Source of the DNA: an uncultured Elstera sp.
GTDB taxonomy: Bacteria; Pseudomonadota; Alphaproteobacteria; Elsterales; Elsteraceae
NCBI GenBank assembly: GCA_903931835.1
Contig: CAIZEE010000611.1
Span: forward strand, 1 to 36,980
Length of the DNA stretch: 36,980 nucleotides
Direction of reading: 5' to 3'
The translations under genes were made by a program, and so were the position numbers. The notes below the pieces were generated by a model. It was given only the letters and a program-made list of their open reading frames with translations. It made no database searches and was not told the origin of the DNA. Below are positions 1 through 9,541 of the stretch, piece after piece (within the stretch, counting starts at the first letter, position 1; every line of letters starts with the position of its first letter).

Positions 1-4
1 CGCA

Positions 5-877
5 TCAGCGCGTTGGAACCGGCGTTTCGCCCCGATAGTCGTAGAAGCCACGCCCGGTCTTGCGGCCAAGCCAACCAGCCTCGACATATTTCACCAGCAG
101 CGGGCAGGGACGGTATTTGGAATCCGACAGGCCTTCATACAGCACCTGCATGACCGCGAGGCAGGTATCGAGGCCGATGAAATCGGCCAGCTCCAACGGT
201 CCCATCGGGTGGTTGGCGCCGAGCTTCATCGCGGTGTCGATTGCGATGACGGAGCCGACGCCTTCATACAGCGGATAGACCGCCTCATTGATCATCGGCA
301 GCAGACTGCGGTTGACGATGAAGGCCGGAAAATCTTCCGCCACCGCAGCGGTCTTGCCGAGCGAGGTGGTCAATTCGCGCACGGCGGAGAAGGTTTCCTC
401 CTCCGTGGCGATGCCGCGGATCAGCTCCACCAGCGCCATGACCGGCACCGGGTTCATGAAATGCATGCCCATGAACTTGGCCGGGCGATCGGTCGAGGCC
501 GCGAGTCTGGTGATCGAAATCGACGAGGTATTCGATGCGATCATTGCATCCTTGTTCAGGTTCGGCACCAGCTTTTTGAAGATTTCGCGCTTCACCGACT
601 CGTTTTCGGAAGCGGCCTCGATCACGAAGTCGCAATCACCGAACATGGCGAAATCGGTGCCCGTCGTAATCTTCGCCAGCGCGTCCTGCTTGGCCTTTTC
701 GGTGGTTTTGCCCTTGGTAACCTGACGGGTGATGTTCTTGTCGATCAGCGACACGGCGGCGCTCAGGCGCTCCTCCGTCACATCGCTCAATTTGACGTCA
801 AAGCCCGACATGGCACAGACATGGGCAATGCCGCTGCCCATCTGGCCGGCACCAATGATGCCGATGGTTTTAATCAT
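5..877 (-). CDS. hbd: 3-hydroxybutyryl-CoA / 3-hydroxyacyl-CoA dehydrogenase
   Basis: N-terminal Rossmann GIIGAGQMGSGIAHV, GMHFMNPVPVM, GRKTGRGFYDY C-terminus; follows etfBA on the same strand. Confidence 0.95.
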   Translation of the reverse strand: MIKTIGIIGAGQMGSGIAHVCAMSGFDVKLSDVTEERLSAAVSLIDKNITRQVTKGKTTEKAKQDALAKITTGTDFAMFGDCDFVIEAASENESVKREIFKKLVPNLNKDAMIASNTSSISITRLAASTDRPAKFMGMHFMNPVPVMALVELIRGIATEEETFSAVRELTTSLGKTAAVAEDFPAFIVNRSLLPMINEAVYPLYEGVGSVIAIDTAMKLGANHPMGPLELADFIGLDTCLAVMQVLYEGLSDSKYRPCPLLVKYVEAGWLGRKTGRGFYDYRGETPVPTR

Positions 878-892
878 GCGTTTTCCTTGATG

Positions 893-1846
893 TCATGAAG
901 GTTTCCCGACCGCGAGACGGTCGAGTTCGGCCTGCAATTCGGGGATAGCGGTAAACAGATCGGCAACCAGGCCGTAATCTGCGATCTGGAAGATCGGAGC
1001 TTCTTCGTCTTTGTTGATCGCGACGATGACCTTGCTGTCCTTCATGCCGGCCAGGTGCTGGATCGCACCCGAAATGCCGACGGCGATGTAAAGATCGGGG
1101 GCGACCACCTTGCCGGTCTGGCCGACCTGATAATCATTCGGCACGAACCCGGCATCGACCGCAGCCCGACTGGCGCCAACGGCGGCACCTAAGCGATCGG
1201 CGATGGCATCGAGCAGGTGGAAATTATCGCCGCTCTGCATGCCGCGACCGCCCGAAATGATGATCTTGGCGCTGGTCAGTTCTGGGCGTTCCGATTTGCT
1301 GAGTTCAGCGCTTTCGAATTTGGACAGGCCGCTATCGGGCGCCGGCGTAACCTTCTCAATTGTCGCGGACCCGCCGGTTTCGGCTGCTGCTGCAAACCCA
1401 GTCGCGCGCACGGTCAGAAGCTTTATCGTGTCGAGCGATTGTACGGTGGCGAGCGCATTGCCGGCATAGATCGGACGCACGAAAGTATCAGGCGCCTTGA
1501 TCGCGATGATTTCGGAGATTTGCTGGACGTCGAGCAAGGCGGCTGCGCGCGGCAAGACATTCTTGCCGGTCGTGGTCGCCGCAGCCAATACGTGGCTGTA
1601 TGACGGAGCGAGCGAGACGATCAGGGCCGCCAAGGGTTCCGCCAGATCATGCGCGTAATAGGGCGCCTCGCTCAGCAGGATTTTGGTGACGCCTGCGACC
1701 TTGGCGCCTGCTTGCGCCGCAACGCCTGCATCGGCACCGGCAACCAGCAGATGAACCTCGCCCAACTGGGCGGCAGCGGTGACGGCTGACAGGCTCGCAG
1801 CCTTGATTTTTCCGCCGTCATGCTCGGCAAGGACGAGAACGGGCAT
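893..1846 (-). CDS. etfA: electron transfer flavoprotein alpha subunit
   Basis: [13 protein letters not shown]-terminus; VSGGRGM-like IISGGRGMQ and [26 protein letters not shown]-binding region. Confidence 0.96.
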   Translation of the reverse strand: MPVLVLAEHDGGKIKAASLSAVTAAAQLGEVHLLVAGADAGVAAQAGAKVAGVTKILLSEAPYYAHDLAEPLAALIVSLAPSYSHVLAAATTTGKNVLPRAAALLDVQQISEIIAIKAPDTFVRPIYAGNALATVQSLDTIKLLTVRATGFAAAAETGGSATIEKVTPAPDSGLSKFESAELSKSERPELTSAKIIISGGRGMQSGDNFHLLDAIADRLGAAVGASRAAVDAGFVPNDYQVGQTGKVVAPDLYIAVGISGAIQHLAGMKDSKVIVAINKDEEAPIFQIADYGLVADLFTAIPELQAELDRLAVGKPS

Positions 1847-1848
1847 TT

Positions 1849-2598
1849 CTAGAACACCTTCGCTTCGTTGCGCAGCTTCGCCACCAATTCGGCGACATCG
1901 GCGACCTTGGCGCCACCCACGCGCTTCGGCGGCTCGTCGACCGACAGCGTCTTGAAACGCGGGGCGATGTCGACGCCCAGAGTATCAACGGCCAGCGTGT
2001 CGATCGGTTTCTTCTTCGCCTTCATGATGTTGGGCAGCGAGGCGTAGCGCGGTTCGTTTAAACGAAGGTCGGTCGTCACGATCGCCGGCAGCGCCAGCGA
2101 CACCGTCTCCAACCCGCCATCAATCTCGCGCGTCACCGATAGGTGATCGCCCGAGATCACAAGTTTGGAGGCAAACGTACCCTGTGCCCAGCCAAGCAGC
2201 GCCGCCAGCATCTGACCCGTCTGATTGCTGTCGTCGTCGATTGCCTGCTTGCCCAGAATGACCAGCTGCGGCTGTTCCTGTTTGATGATCGCGGCAAGCA
2301 GCTTGGCGACGGCGAGCGGTTGTACTTCGGCATCGCTTGGCACATGGATGCCGCGATCGGCCCCTATCGCAAGTGCGGTACGGATGGTCTCCTGCGCCTG
2401 GGTGGGCCCGATCGAGACGGCGACGACCTCGGTAGCCACGCCCTTTTCCTTCAGGCGGACAGCCTCTTCCACGGCAATCTCGTCGAATGGGTTCATCGAC
2501 ATCTTCACGTTGGCGAGATCTACCGCAGTGCGGTCGGCCTTAACCCTGATCTTGACGTTATAATCGACGACCCGCTTGACAGCGACCAGAACCTTCAT
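1849..2598 (-). CDS. etfB: electron transfer flavoprotein beta subunit
   Basis: [61 protein letters not shown]. Confidence 0.96.
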   Translation of the reverse strand: MKVLVAVKRVVDYNVKIRVKADRTAVDLANVKMSMNPFDEIAVEEAVRLKEKGVATEVVAVSIGPTQAQETIRTALAIGADRGIHVPSDAEVQPLAVAKLLAAIIKQEQPQLVILGKQAIDDDSNQTGQMLAALLGWAQGTFASKLVISGDHLSVTREIDGGLETVSLALPAIVTTDLRLNEPRYASLPNIMKAKKKPIDTLAVDTLGVDIAPRFKTLSVDEPPKRVGGAKVADVAELVAKLRNEAKVF

Positions 2599-2696
2599 GC
2601 TGAAAGCTCCAAAATCCTATGCCTCATGACCATCCGCGCCTGACGTTACCCGGACGGTTGTTACCGCTGATTTTTTGAAACTTGTCAACGCGGCTG

Positions 2697-3299
2697 TTAT
2701 GCGTCGCGATTGGCGCCGGGGACCCATAAAACATCGGCAGCACCATCGTCATTGGCCGTGCGCGACAGGACAAAGAGTAGGTCCGACAGACGGTTAAGGT
2801 ATTTCAACGCCGGTTTGTTGACGACCTCGTGCTGGGTCAGGCTGACAACGCGCCGCTCGGCCCGACGCACGATTGTCCGCGCCAGATGCAAAGCCGCCGC
2901 AGTCGGCGCGCCCGCTGGCAGAACAAACGAGTTAAGCGGCGCCAAGCTCGCGTTATAGGCATCGATCCGCGCTTCCAGCCAATCGACCTGGGCCTCCGCC
3001 ACGCGCAGCTTGCCGTCGCCGGCATCGCCTGGTCGGCACAGATCGGCGCCGAGATCGAACAAATCATTCTGGATGCGCGCGAGATCGGCGTCGATCGATG
3101 GGGATGCCTGAAGCCGGGCGATGCCGATGGCGGCATTAGCCTCATCGACGGCGCCATAGGCTTCGACCCTAAGATCGTCCTTCGGTTTGCGCGATCCGTC
3201 GCCGAGCGACGTTTCACCCTCATCGCCGCCACGCGTATAAATCTTTGTCAGAAGGACCAAATCGTTACCCACTCCCGTTGGGATCTGGAGCGTGAGCAT
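2697..3299 (-). CDS. ATP:cob(I)alamin adenosyltransferase (PduO type)
   Basis: TKIYTRGGDEGETSLGDG and FVLPAGAPTAAALHLARTIVRRAERRV, LNRLSDLLFVLSR; true start may be a downstream GTG/TTG near LTKIYTR. Confidence 0.93.
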   Translation of the reverse strand: MLTLQIPTGVGNDLVLLTKIYTRGGDEGETSLGDGSRKPKDDLRVEAYGAVDEANAAIGIARLQASPSIDADLARIQNDLFDLGADLCRPGDAGDGKLRVAEAQVDWLEARIDAYNASLAPLNSFVLPAGAPTAAALHLARTIVRRAERRVVSLTQHEVVNKPALKYLNRLSDLLFVLSRTANDDGAADVLWVPGANRDA

Positions 3300-3347
3300 T
3301 TCAGAGTGAATCAGCCTGAAACGAACGCGCTCAATTATATCTCGGTG

Positions 3348-3385
3348 GGGTCTGATTCACGGTTCAATTTGAACCGATCAGACCC
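3348..3385. repeat. hairpin-forming inverted repeat (GGGTCTGAT tca CGGTTCAA t TTGAACCG ATCAGACCC)
   Basis: Arms 3348-3356/3377-3385 and 3360-3367/3369-3376 are exact reverse complements. Confidence 0.85.
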
Positions 3386-3582
3386 TAGCGGCTGGAATAC
3401 CACATGACGAGCATGAACAGCAGGATCGCGACCCCCTGAAAGACGATGCGCGCCTGCATCAGCTTGTTGCTGCGTGAACCGGCCTTCGGGTCTGAGCGTC
3501 CCATGCCGATCACCCCGGTTGCAAGCACGGCGACGGTCGCGGCCATCGCGATGACGAGCAGGAAAATGAGAAGCTTGTGCAT
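3385..3582 (-). CDS. HIG1-domain-like twin transmembrane protein
   Basis: 65 aa, two hydrophobic helices flanking a basic loop (KAGSRSNKLMQARIVFQGVAILLFMLVMWY). Confidence 0.75.
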   Translation of the reverse strand: MHKLLIFLLVIAMAATVAVLATGVIGMGRSDPKAGSRSNKLMQARIVFQGVAILLFMLVMWYSSR

Positions 3583-3647
3583 CTCCTTTAGATAGATCAG
3601 TTAGGGCGACTTGGCGAGGGCGTGCGACGCAAATAGGGGAGAAGGCT

Positions 3648-4493
3648 TTGAGTTATCTGCGCCACTGTGTCGCATGCAATGACTACGATCCGAGCCAATT
3701 CGTGCCCTTTGTGTTGGACGGTGTTGGGCTTGGCCAGGTGCACCGGGCGAGCCTAAAGCGGTTATCGGATTTCCCCGATCTCGTGTCGGTCGGTAACGCC
3801 TCGGTGACGCTTCCCGAATCGGCAACGGATTTCTGGTCGCGCAGTGCCGCCCTCGACAGGTTGGCCGATCGGCTGGTCCAGGCGGGCGATATCCGCGAGA
3901 AGCATAACGAGCTCTATCCGATAGCCCCGTCATTTCATGCGGCGCCAGTCTGCGCGCTCGATCGCAAGCTGGTGCCGCTCTTCGGCATCAAGGCCTATGG
4001 CGTGCATGTCAATGGCGTGGTGCGAACCTCCGCCGGGATTGAATTATGGATTGGCAAACGCGCCGCAGATAAGGCGATCGCCCCCGGCAAACTCGACAAT
4101 CTAGTCGCGGGCGGCCAGCCGATGGGCCTCAGCGCCATCGATAATGTCGTGAAGGAATGCGCTGAGGAGGCGGATATCCCCGAAGCTCTGGCGCGAACCG
4201 CCGTCCCGGTCGGCGCCATCACTTATCGCATGATGATGGAACGCGGCCTGCGCGACGACGTGTTGTTCGTCTACGATCTGGCCCTGGGCGAGGACTTCAC
4301 GCCGCGCAACACCGATGGCGAGATCGAAAGCTTTGAGCGCTGGCCGCTGGCACGGGTCGCGGAAAGGGTGCGCGATACCGATGATTTCAAATTCAACGTG
4401 GCGCTGGTGATCATCGATTTCCTGATCCGTCACGGAGTGATCGATTCCGAGCACCCCGATTATCAGGCCCTGGTAAAGGGGCTACACAGCTAA
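3648..4493 (+). CDS. NUDIX hydrolase, DUF4743-type
   Basis: MSYLRHCVACNDYDPSQFVPF N-terminal domain plus NUDIX-like GLSAIDNVVKECAEEADIP. Confidence 0.85.
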   Translation: MSYLRHCVACNDYDPSQFVPFVLDGVGLGQVHRASLKRLSDFPDLVSVGNASVTLPESATDFWSRSAALDRLADRLVQAGDIREKHNELYPIAPSFHAAPVCALDRKLVPLFGIKAYGVHVNGVVRTSAGIELWIGKRAADKAIAPGKLDNLVAGGQPMGLSAIDNVVKECAEEADIPEALARTAVPVGAITYRMMMERGLRDDVLFVYDLALGEDFTPRNTDGEIESFERWPLARVAERVRDTDDFKFNVALVIIDFLIRHGVIDSEHPDYQALVKGLHS

Positions 4494-5357
4494 TCCGACC
4501 ATCACCCTGACGTCCGCCGGCGTGGCACCGCCGGCGCGCAGCGACGCCAGGGTCGCCGAATGATCGCGCTTGGCCAGACGCTTGCCATCGGCACCCAGCA
4601 TCAGTCGGTGATGATGATAATCAGGGACCGGCAGCTCGAGCAGGGCTTGCAGCAGCCGGTGGCAATGGGTGGCCGCCAGCAGATCGACGCCGCGCGTGAC
4701 CAACGTGACGCCTTGGGCGGCGTCATCGACGGTGACGGCAAGGTGATAGCTGGTCGGCGTGTCCTTGCGCGCCAGCACGATATCGCCGAAGGGGGCCGCG
4801 TCGCAGGCGATCGTGCCGGCATCGGCATCATGGAAGTTGAGCGGTCCGACTTGGCCAAGTGCCAGCGCCATATTCAGGCGGATGGCGTAGCTGTCACCCC
4901 GTGCCACGCGCATTGCTGCGTGATCTGGGTCGAGCGTCCGGCACGTACCGGGATAGACCGGCCCGTCAGGTCCTTGCGGTGCGCCACCGGCGGCTTCGAT
5001 TTCCGCCTTTATCTCCGCACGGGTGCAAAAGCACGGATAGAGCAGGTTTTGCGCTGCCAGCCGGTCGAGTGCCGCGCGATACTCAGGCAGGCAATCCGAT
5101 TGGTAGCGCACCGGGCGCGACCATTCCAATCCCAGCCAGGCGAGGTCGGCTTCAATGCTGGCGACGAATTCGGGTCGGCATCGCGCCCCGTCGATATCCT
5201 CGATGCGCAACAGGAACTCACCACCCCGACGCGTCGCCGCGTCGAAGGCGAACCAGGCCGCATAGGCATGGCCCAGATGCAGCTCGCCTGTCGGACTGGG
5301 TGCGAAGCGGGTGATGACGGGTGACATGGCGGGATGATACTTAAGCGGCGGGGGCAT
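4482..5357 (-). CDS. gluQ: glutamyl-Q tRNA(Asp) synthetase
   Basis: RFAPSPTGELHLGHAYAA, LLRIEDID, KRLAKRDHS class-I GluRS-like catalytic core lacking the anticodon domain. Confidence 0.93.
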   Translation of the reverse strand: MPPPLKYHPAMSPVITRFAPSPTGELHLGHAYAAWFAFDAATRRGGEFLLRIEDIDGARCRPEFVASIEADLAWLGLEWSRPVRYQSDCLPEYRAALDRLAAQNLLYPCFCTRAEIKAEIEAAGGAPQGPDGPVYPGTCRTLDPDHAAMRVARGDSYAIRLNMALALGQVGPLNFHDADAGTIACDAAPFGDIVLARKDTPTSYHLAVTVDDAAQGVTLVTRGVDLLAATHCHRLLQALLELPVPDYHHHRLMLGADGKRLAKRDHSATLASLRAGGATPADVRVMVGLAV

Positions 5358-5365
5358 TAACGCAA

Positions 5366-6010
5366 ATGAACGCCATCATCAACGACGAAGCGGGGCTGTG
5401 CCAGGGGCTGGATGCCTTATGCGATCTTGACCCGCTGTTTGCCGCCGCGCGCCGGCGGATGGGCGAGCCTAGCTTGCGTCGCTGGGAGCCGGGATTCCAA
5501 ACGCTCCTCGACATCATTCTGGGTCAACAGGTCTCGACTGCGTCGGCCCGGGCGATCCGGGCAAAGATCGGTGCCGCCTTTGATCCGCTGACGCCGGAGG
5601 CAATCGCGGCTGCGTCGCCTGAGGCCTTGCGGGCCTGCGGGCTTAGCCGGCAGAAAATGGCCTATGTCGGCGATCTCGCGGCGCGGGTTGTTGATGGGCG
5701 ATGCCGGCTGGAGTTGCTACACGATATGGATGATGAAGCGGCGATCGTGGAGCTGGTCCAGATCAAGGGCATCGGGCGCTGGACGGCGGAAATCTATCTT
5801 CTGTTTTGCCTGGGGCGCGCCGATAGCTGGCCGGCGGCCGATTTGGCGCTGGCCGTCGCCTTTCACCATCTGCATGACCTGCCCGAGCGGCCGAACGAAA
5901 AGCATTTACGGCATCTGGCGGAGAAATGGCGGCCATGGCGGGGTGCGGCCGCGCATTTTCTCTGGCATTATTACCACCGACTGTCGCAGCGCGACGCGAT
6001 CATCAAATAG
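5366..6010 (+). CDS. DNA-3-methyladenine glycosylase II (AlkA-like HhH-GPD)
   Basis: IILGQQVSTASARAI, HhH motif VQIKGIGRWTAEIYLLF, ADLALAVAF. Confidence 0.92.
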   Translation: MNAIINDEAGLCQGLDALCDLDPLFAAARRRMGEPSLRRWEPGFQTLLDIILGQQVSTASARAIRAKIGAAFDPLTPEAIAAASPEALRACGLSRQKMAYVGDLAARVVDGRCRLELLHDMDDEAAIVELVQIKGIGRWTAEIYLLFCLGRADSWPAADLALAVAFHHLHDLPERPNEKHLRHLAEKWRPWRGAAAHFLWHYYHRLSQRDAIIK

Positions 6011-6025
6011 GAAGGACCGCCTGGA

Positions 6026-6712
6026 ATGACCGCATCGCTGAGCCTGACCACCTACGCCGCCCAACCCTTGATGGGCGGGAAGCCGACTTCGCTGGTGGTG
6101 TTGCTGCACGGGCTCGGCGCCAATGGCGAGGATTTGCTCGGGCTGTCGGAATTGTGGGAGGCGATGATGCCGAACACGGAATTCGCCGCCCCCGACGCGC
6201 CGGAGCCGTGCGACATGGCGCCGATGGGATTTCAATGGTTCAGCCTGGCCGAGCGGACCGAGGCCGCCATGTTGGCCGGCGCTCGCGCTGCCGCACCGTT
6301 GCTCGATGCCTATCTCGACGAATTGCTGAATTTCCATCAACTCCCCGACAGCAAGTTGGCGCTGGTAGGATTCAGCCAGGGTACGATGATGGCGTTGCAG
6401 GTCGGTCTGCGGCGTAAATATCCGCCGGCTGCGATCCTTGGCTATTCAGGTGTGCTCTTGGGCGGCCCCGGTTTTGACGGCGATGCCTTTGCGGGCTCGA
6501 TCACCGCCCGTCCGCCAGTGCTGCTGATCCATGGGACGCATGACTCAGTCCTGCCGTTTGCCGCAATGGCGGCGGCCGAGGCCACATTGAAGGCGGCAGG
6601 CGTGCCGGTTGAGACCTCCACGCGACCCGGCGTCGGGCATAGTATCGACCAGCAGGGAGCCTTTGACGGCGGGACATTTTTAGCCCGGTCGCTGGGGCAT
6701 ATTGTAACCTAA
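6026..6712 (+). CDS. alpha/beta hydrolase, phospholipase/carboxylesterase family
   Basis: VVLLHGLGANGED, GFSQGTMMAL nucleophile elbow, HGTHDSVLPF, GVGHSID. Confidence 0.92.
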   Translation: MTASLSLTTYAAQPLMGGKPTSLVVLLHGLGANGEDLLGLSELWEAMMPNTEFAAPDAPEPCDMAPMGFQWFSLAERTEAAMLAGARAAAPLLDAYLDELLNFHQLPDSKLALVGFSQGTMMALQVGLRRKYPPAAILGYSGVLLGGPGFDGDAFAGSITARPPVLLIHGTHDSVLPFAAMAAAEATLKAAGVPVETSTRPGVGHSIDQQGAFDGGTFLARSLGHIVT

Positions 6713-6877
6713 CCGCCATATCTGGTGGGCCGGCGATCTTTGGCGTGCAATGCTTGTGTTAGCTCTTCGTCTCGGGTACAAAGGCGGCAGGTTTCGTTGA
6801 GGGTTTTCGCCGGATCGGCGCCCGACTGATCCGCCGCCGACCCTTCTCGGACCTGCGCCCGAGGGAGAGCGGAACGT

Positions 6878-7429
6878 ATGGAAAACTGCCCTGCGCTTGT
6901 TCTGAATGCCGATTTCCGGCCGCTCAGCTATTTCCCCCTCTCGCTGTGGTCCTGGCAGGAAGCGGTCAAGGCTGTGTTCCTTGGCCGCGTCAACATCGTG
7001 TCTGAATATGACCGGACCGTGCGCTCCCCCACTTTTGAGATGCGCCTGCCCAGCGTCATTGCGCTGAAGGACTACATCCCGACCGCGCGGCGCCCGGCCT
7101 TCACCCGCTTCAACGTGTTCCTGCGCGACCGGTTCGACTGCCAATATTGCGGTGACGGCTTTCCGACACATGAACTGACCTTCGACCACGTCATCCCGCG
7201 CTCACGCGGCGGGCGCACCTCTTGGCACAATGTCGTCACGGCCTGCGGCGACTGCAACCTCGCCAAGGCCAATATGATGCCGGCCGAAGCCAAGATGTTT
7301 CCGATCCAGGCGCCACGCCAGCCGACCACCTATGAGCTGCAGGAAAACGGCCGGCGCTTCCCGCCGAATTTCCTGCATCAAAGCTGGCGCGATTTCCTGT
7401 ATTGGGACGAAGAGCTGGAAGTTGGCTGA
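6878..7429 (+). CDS. HNH endonuclease
   Basis: CQYCGDGFPTHELTFDHVIPRSRGGRTSWHNVVTACGDCN. Confidence 0.93.
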   Translation: MENCPALVLNADFRPLSYFPLSLWSWQEAVKAVFLGRVNIVSEYDRTVRSPTFEMRLPSVIALKDYIPTARRPAFTRFNVFLRDRFDCQYCGDGFPTHELTFDHVIPRSRGGRTSWHNVVTACGDCNLAKANMMPAEAKMFPIQAPRQPTTYELQENGRRFPPNFLHQSWRDFLYWDEELEVG

Positions 7430-7432
7430 TCT

Positions 7433-8041
7433 TTAGGCGTTCTGTGCGAGCACGCGCGCGACGATCGGCAGCTTTCCGACCGTCTCGGCCAGATGCTTCA
7501 GCTTCGGCATGGATTCCGGTACGCCGTCAGGCAGCCAGCTTAGCAGCATGACCAGATAGAGATCCGCCGCTGTGAATGTTTCGCCAAGCAGGTAGGGCGC
7601 CAATACCGCCTCCATCACGCTGAGATGATGGTCGATATGCAGCAGCGCCTGCTGTTTGACATCAGCCGCATGCGCGTCCCCGCCCGCCGAGTAGCGATGC
7701 GCGTAATAGACGCGCAAGATCGCCTCGTAGACATTGGCCGACAGAAATACCATCCATTGCAAATACTTGGCGTGCGCCGAACTGCCGATCGTCGGCGACA
7801 ATCCTGGATTTGTGTTGGTCAGATGCAGGCAGATCGCGGCTGACTCCAGCACGATCGTTCCATCTGGCAGCACCAGCGCCGGAATCTTGCCAGACGGGTT
7901 GATCCGCTTGTAGTCAGGTTGGGCGGCTTGTTCCTGGCTAACCCATACGACGTCATGGGCAATGCCGAAGGTTTCGAGCAGAAATTGAACGACGATCGAA
8001 CCGCCGCCTTGCCGCCCATAAAGTGTGTAGCGATCGGACAT
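7433..8041 (-). CDS. glutathione S-transferase family protein
   Basis: N-terminal thioredoxin-like fold signature (GKIPALVLPDGTIVLESAAICLHL) and GST-C region FTAADLYLVMLL. Confidence 0.9.
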   Translation of the reverse strand: MSDRYTLYGRQGGGSIVVQFLLETFGIAHDVVWVSQEQAAQPDYKRINPSGKIPALVLPDGTIVLESAAICLHLTNTNPGLSPTIGSSAHAKYLQWMVFLSANVYEAILRVYYAHRYSAGGDAHAADVKQQALLHIDHHLSVMEAVLAPYLLGETFTAADLYLVMLLSWLPDGVPESMPKLKHLAETVGKLPIVARVLAQNA

Positions 8042-8202
8042 CGTTGAGGCTCCTCATGTTATGCGAAGGCTGACCGTTCGCCGAAGCCCCGATTGGCCGG
8101 TCGACAGGACCGCCTGTTTCACGTTAAGGCTTTGACCTGGAGCTTATCGGCTCGGTGCTCACAGGGCAATCGAGCGGGCGCCGGTTTATGGCAAGAGGTG
8201 AA

Positions 8203-8985
8203 ATGACCCAACCCCCGATCAAGCTTGTCGTCGCAACCCCGTGTTTTGGCGGCATGGTTACACATCATTTTATGGTGTCGGTGCTCGATCTGCAGCGGGC
8301 GACCGCAAGCTGGGGCTGGAAGATGCATTTTACCTGCATCGGCGGCGATGCGCTGGTGCAGCGGGCGCGCAATACGTTGGTGACGCTGTTTCTGAATGAT
8401 CCGGACGCGACGCATCTCATGTTCATCGATGCGGATATCGGGTTTCAGTCGGCCCAGGTGCGGCGCTTGCTCGCCTTCGACAAGCCGCTGGTCGGCGGCG
8501 CCTATCCGATCAAGCATATCGATTGGAACGCCGTCCGCGAGAGGGTTGCAGACGGCACGTCGCATCTTGAGGCGGCCTCGCTGCAATACGTCATCGGCAT
8601 GCCGGAAAGCGGTGCGCCGTATGAGGAGGTCGACGGCTTCGCCAGCGTCGACCATGTCGGTGGCGGGTTCATGCTGATCCAGCGCGCGACCTTGCTGGCG
8701 ATGATCGAGCATCATCCTGAACTGACATACATGACGGCGTTGGCCGGTCAGAACCGGGTCATCCCGGAGGATGAGAAGAACGTCGCGCTCTTCGAGAGCC
8801 TGATCGATCAGAAGACGCGCCGCTATTTGCCAGAGGATTACAGTTTCTGCAAACGCTGGAAGGACATGGGCGGTGAGGTCTGGATCGATCTGCGCAGCAA
8901 GCTGACCCATGTCGGAGCATATGCGTATAACGGCGATCTCGACAGTCTGACCCGCGTTCCGGGCGTCATGCCGGACGAGGCCTGA
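8203..8985 (+). CDS. putative glycosyltransferase-like protein
   Basis: [37 protein letters not shown] (DxD-like); ATG 8203 preceded by AGAGG; ORF-track start is 8155. Confidence 0.65.
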   Translation: MTQPPIKLVVATPCFGGMVTHHFMVSVLDLQRATASWGWKMHFTCIGGDALVQRARNTLVTLFLNDPDATHLMFIDADIGFQSAQVRRLLAFDKPLVGGAYPIKHIDWNAVRERVADGTSHLEAASLQYVIGMPESGAPYEEVDGFASVDHVGGGFMLIQRATLLAMIEHHPELTYMTALAGQNRVIPEDEKNVALFESLIDQKTRRYLPEDYSFCKRWKDMGGEVWIDLRSKLTHVGAYAYNGDLDSLTRVPGVMPDEA

Positions 8986-9085
8986 CGCTGCTCCGCATTG
9001 TAATTTAACGGGGTTTCACACAAACGTCCGTTTACGGCCGGCTGGTCCTGTCCTACCATTGTTCAGAACTTTGGAAGGACTGCCC

Positions 9086-9538
9086 ATGCTTACGCTCAAT
9101 ATCAACGGCGAAAGTCACAAGCTCGACGTCCCCGAAGACATGCCGCTGCTCTGGGTGCTGCGCGATGTCATCGGGTTGACCGGCACGAAATTTGGCTGCG
9201 GCATTGCTCAATGCGGCGCCTGTACGGTTCATATGGATGGGCAGGCGGTGCGCTCCTGCGTGCTCGCGGTCGGATCCATCGGCGACGCGCCGATCCGCAC
9301 GATCGAGGCGGTCGGCGCCAGCGTAGTCGGGGCCAAGGTCCAGAAAGCGTGGCTCGACAGCGAAGTGGTCCAGTGCGGCTACTGTCAATCCGGGCAGATC
9401 ATGTCGGCAACGGCGTTGATCGAGGCGACCGCGCATCCAAGCGATGCCGATATCGATTCCGCGATGGCCGGCAATATCTGTCGCTGCGGCACCTATGTGC
9501 GCATCCGCGCCGCGATTAAGCAAGCGGCGGGGGTCTGA
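9086..9538 (+). CDS. 2Fe-2S subunit of molybdenum hydroxylase (isoquinoline 1-oxidoreductase alpha-like)
   Basis: [16 protein letters not shown] and [10 protein letters not shown] / GNICRCGTY double 2Fe-2S motifs; ATG 9086 with GGAAGGA SD. Confidence 0.94.
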   Translation: MLTLNINGESHKLDVPEDMPLLWVLRDVIGLTGTKFGCGIAQCGACTVHMDGQAVRSCVLAVGSIGDAPIRTIEAVGASVVGAKVQKAWLDSEVVQCGYCQSGQIMSATALIEATAHPSDADIDSAMAGNICRCGTYVRIRAAIKQAAGV

Positions 9539-9541
9539 GCC

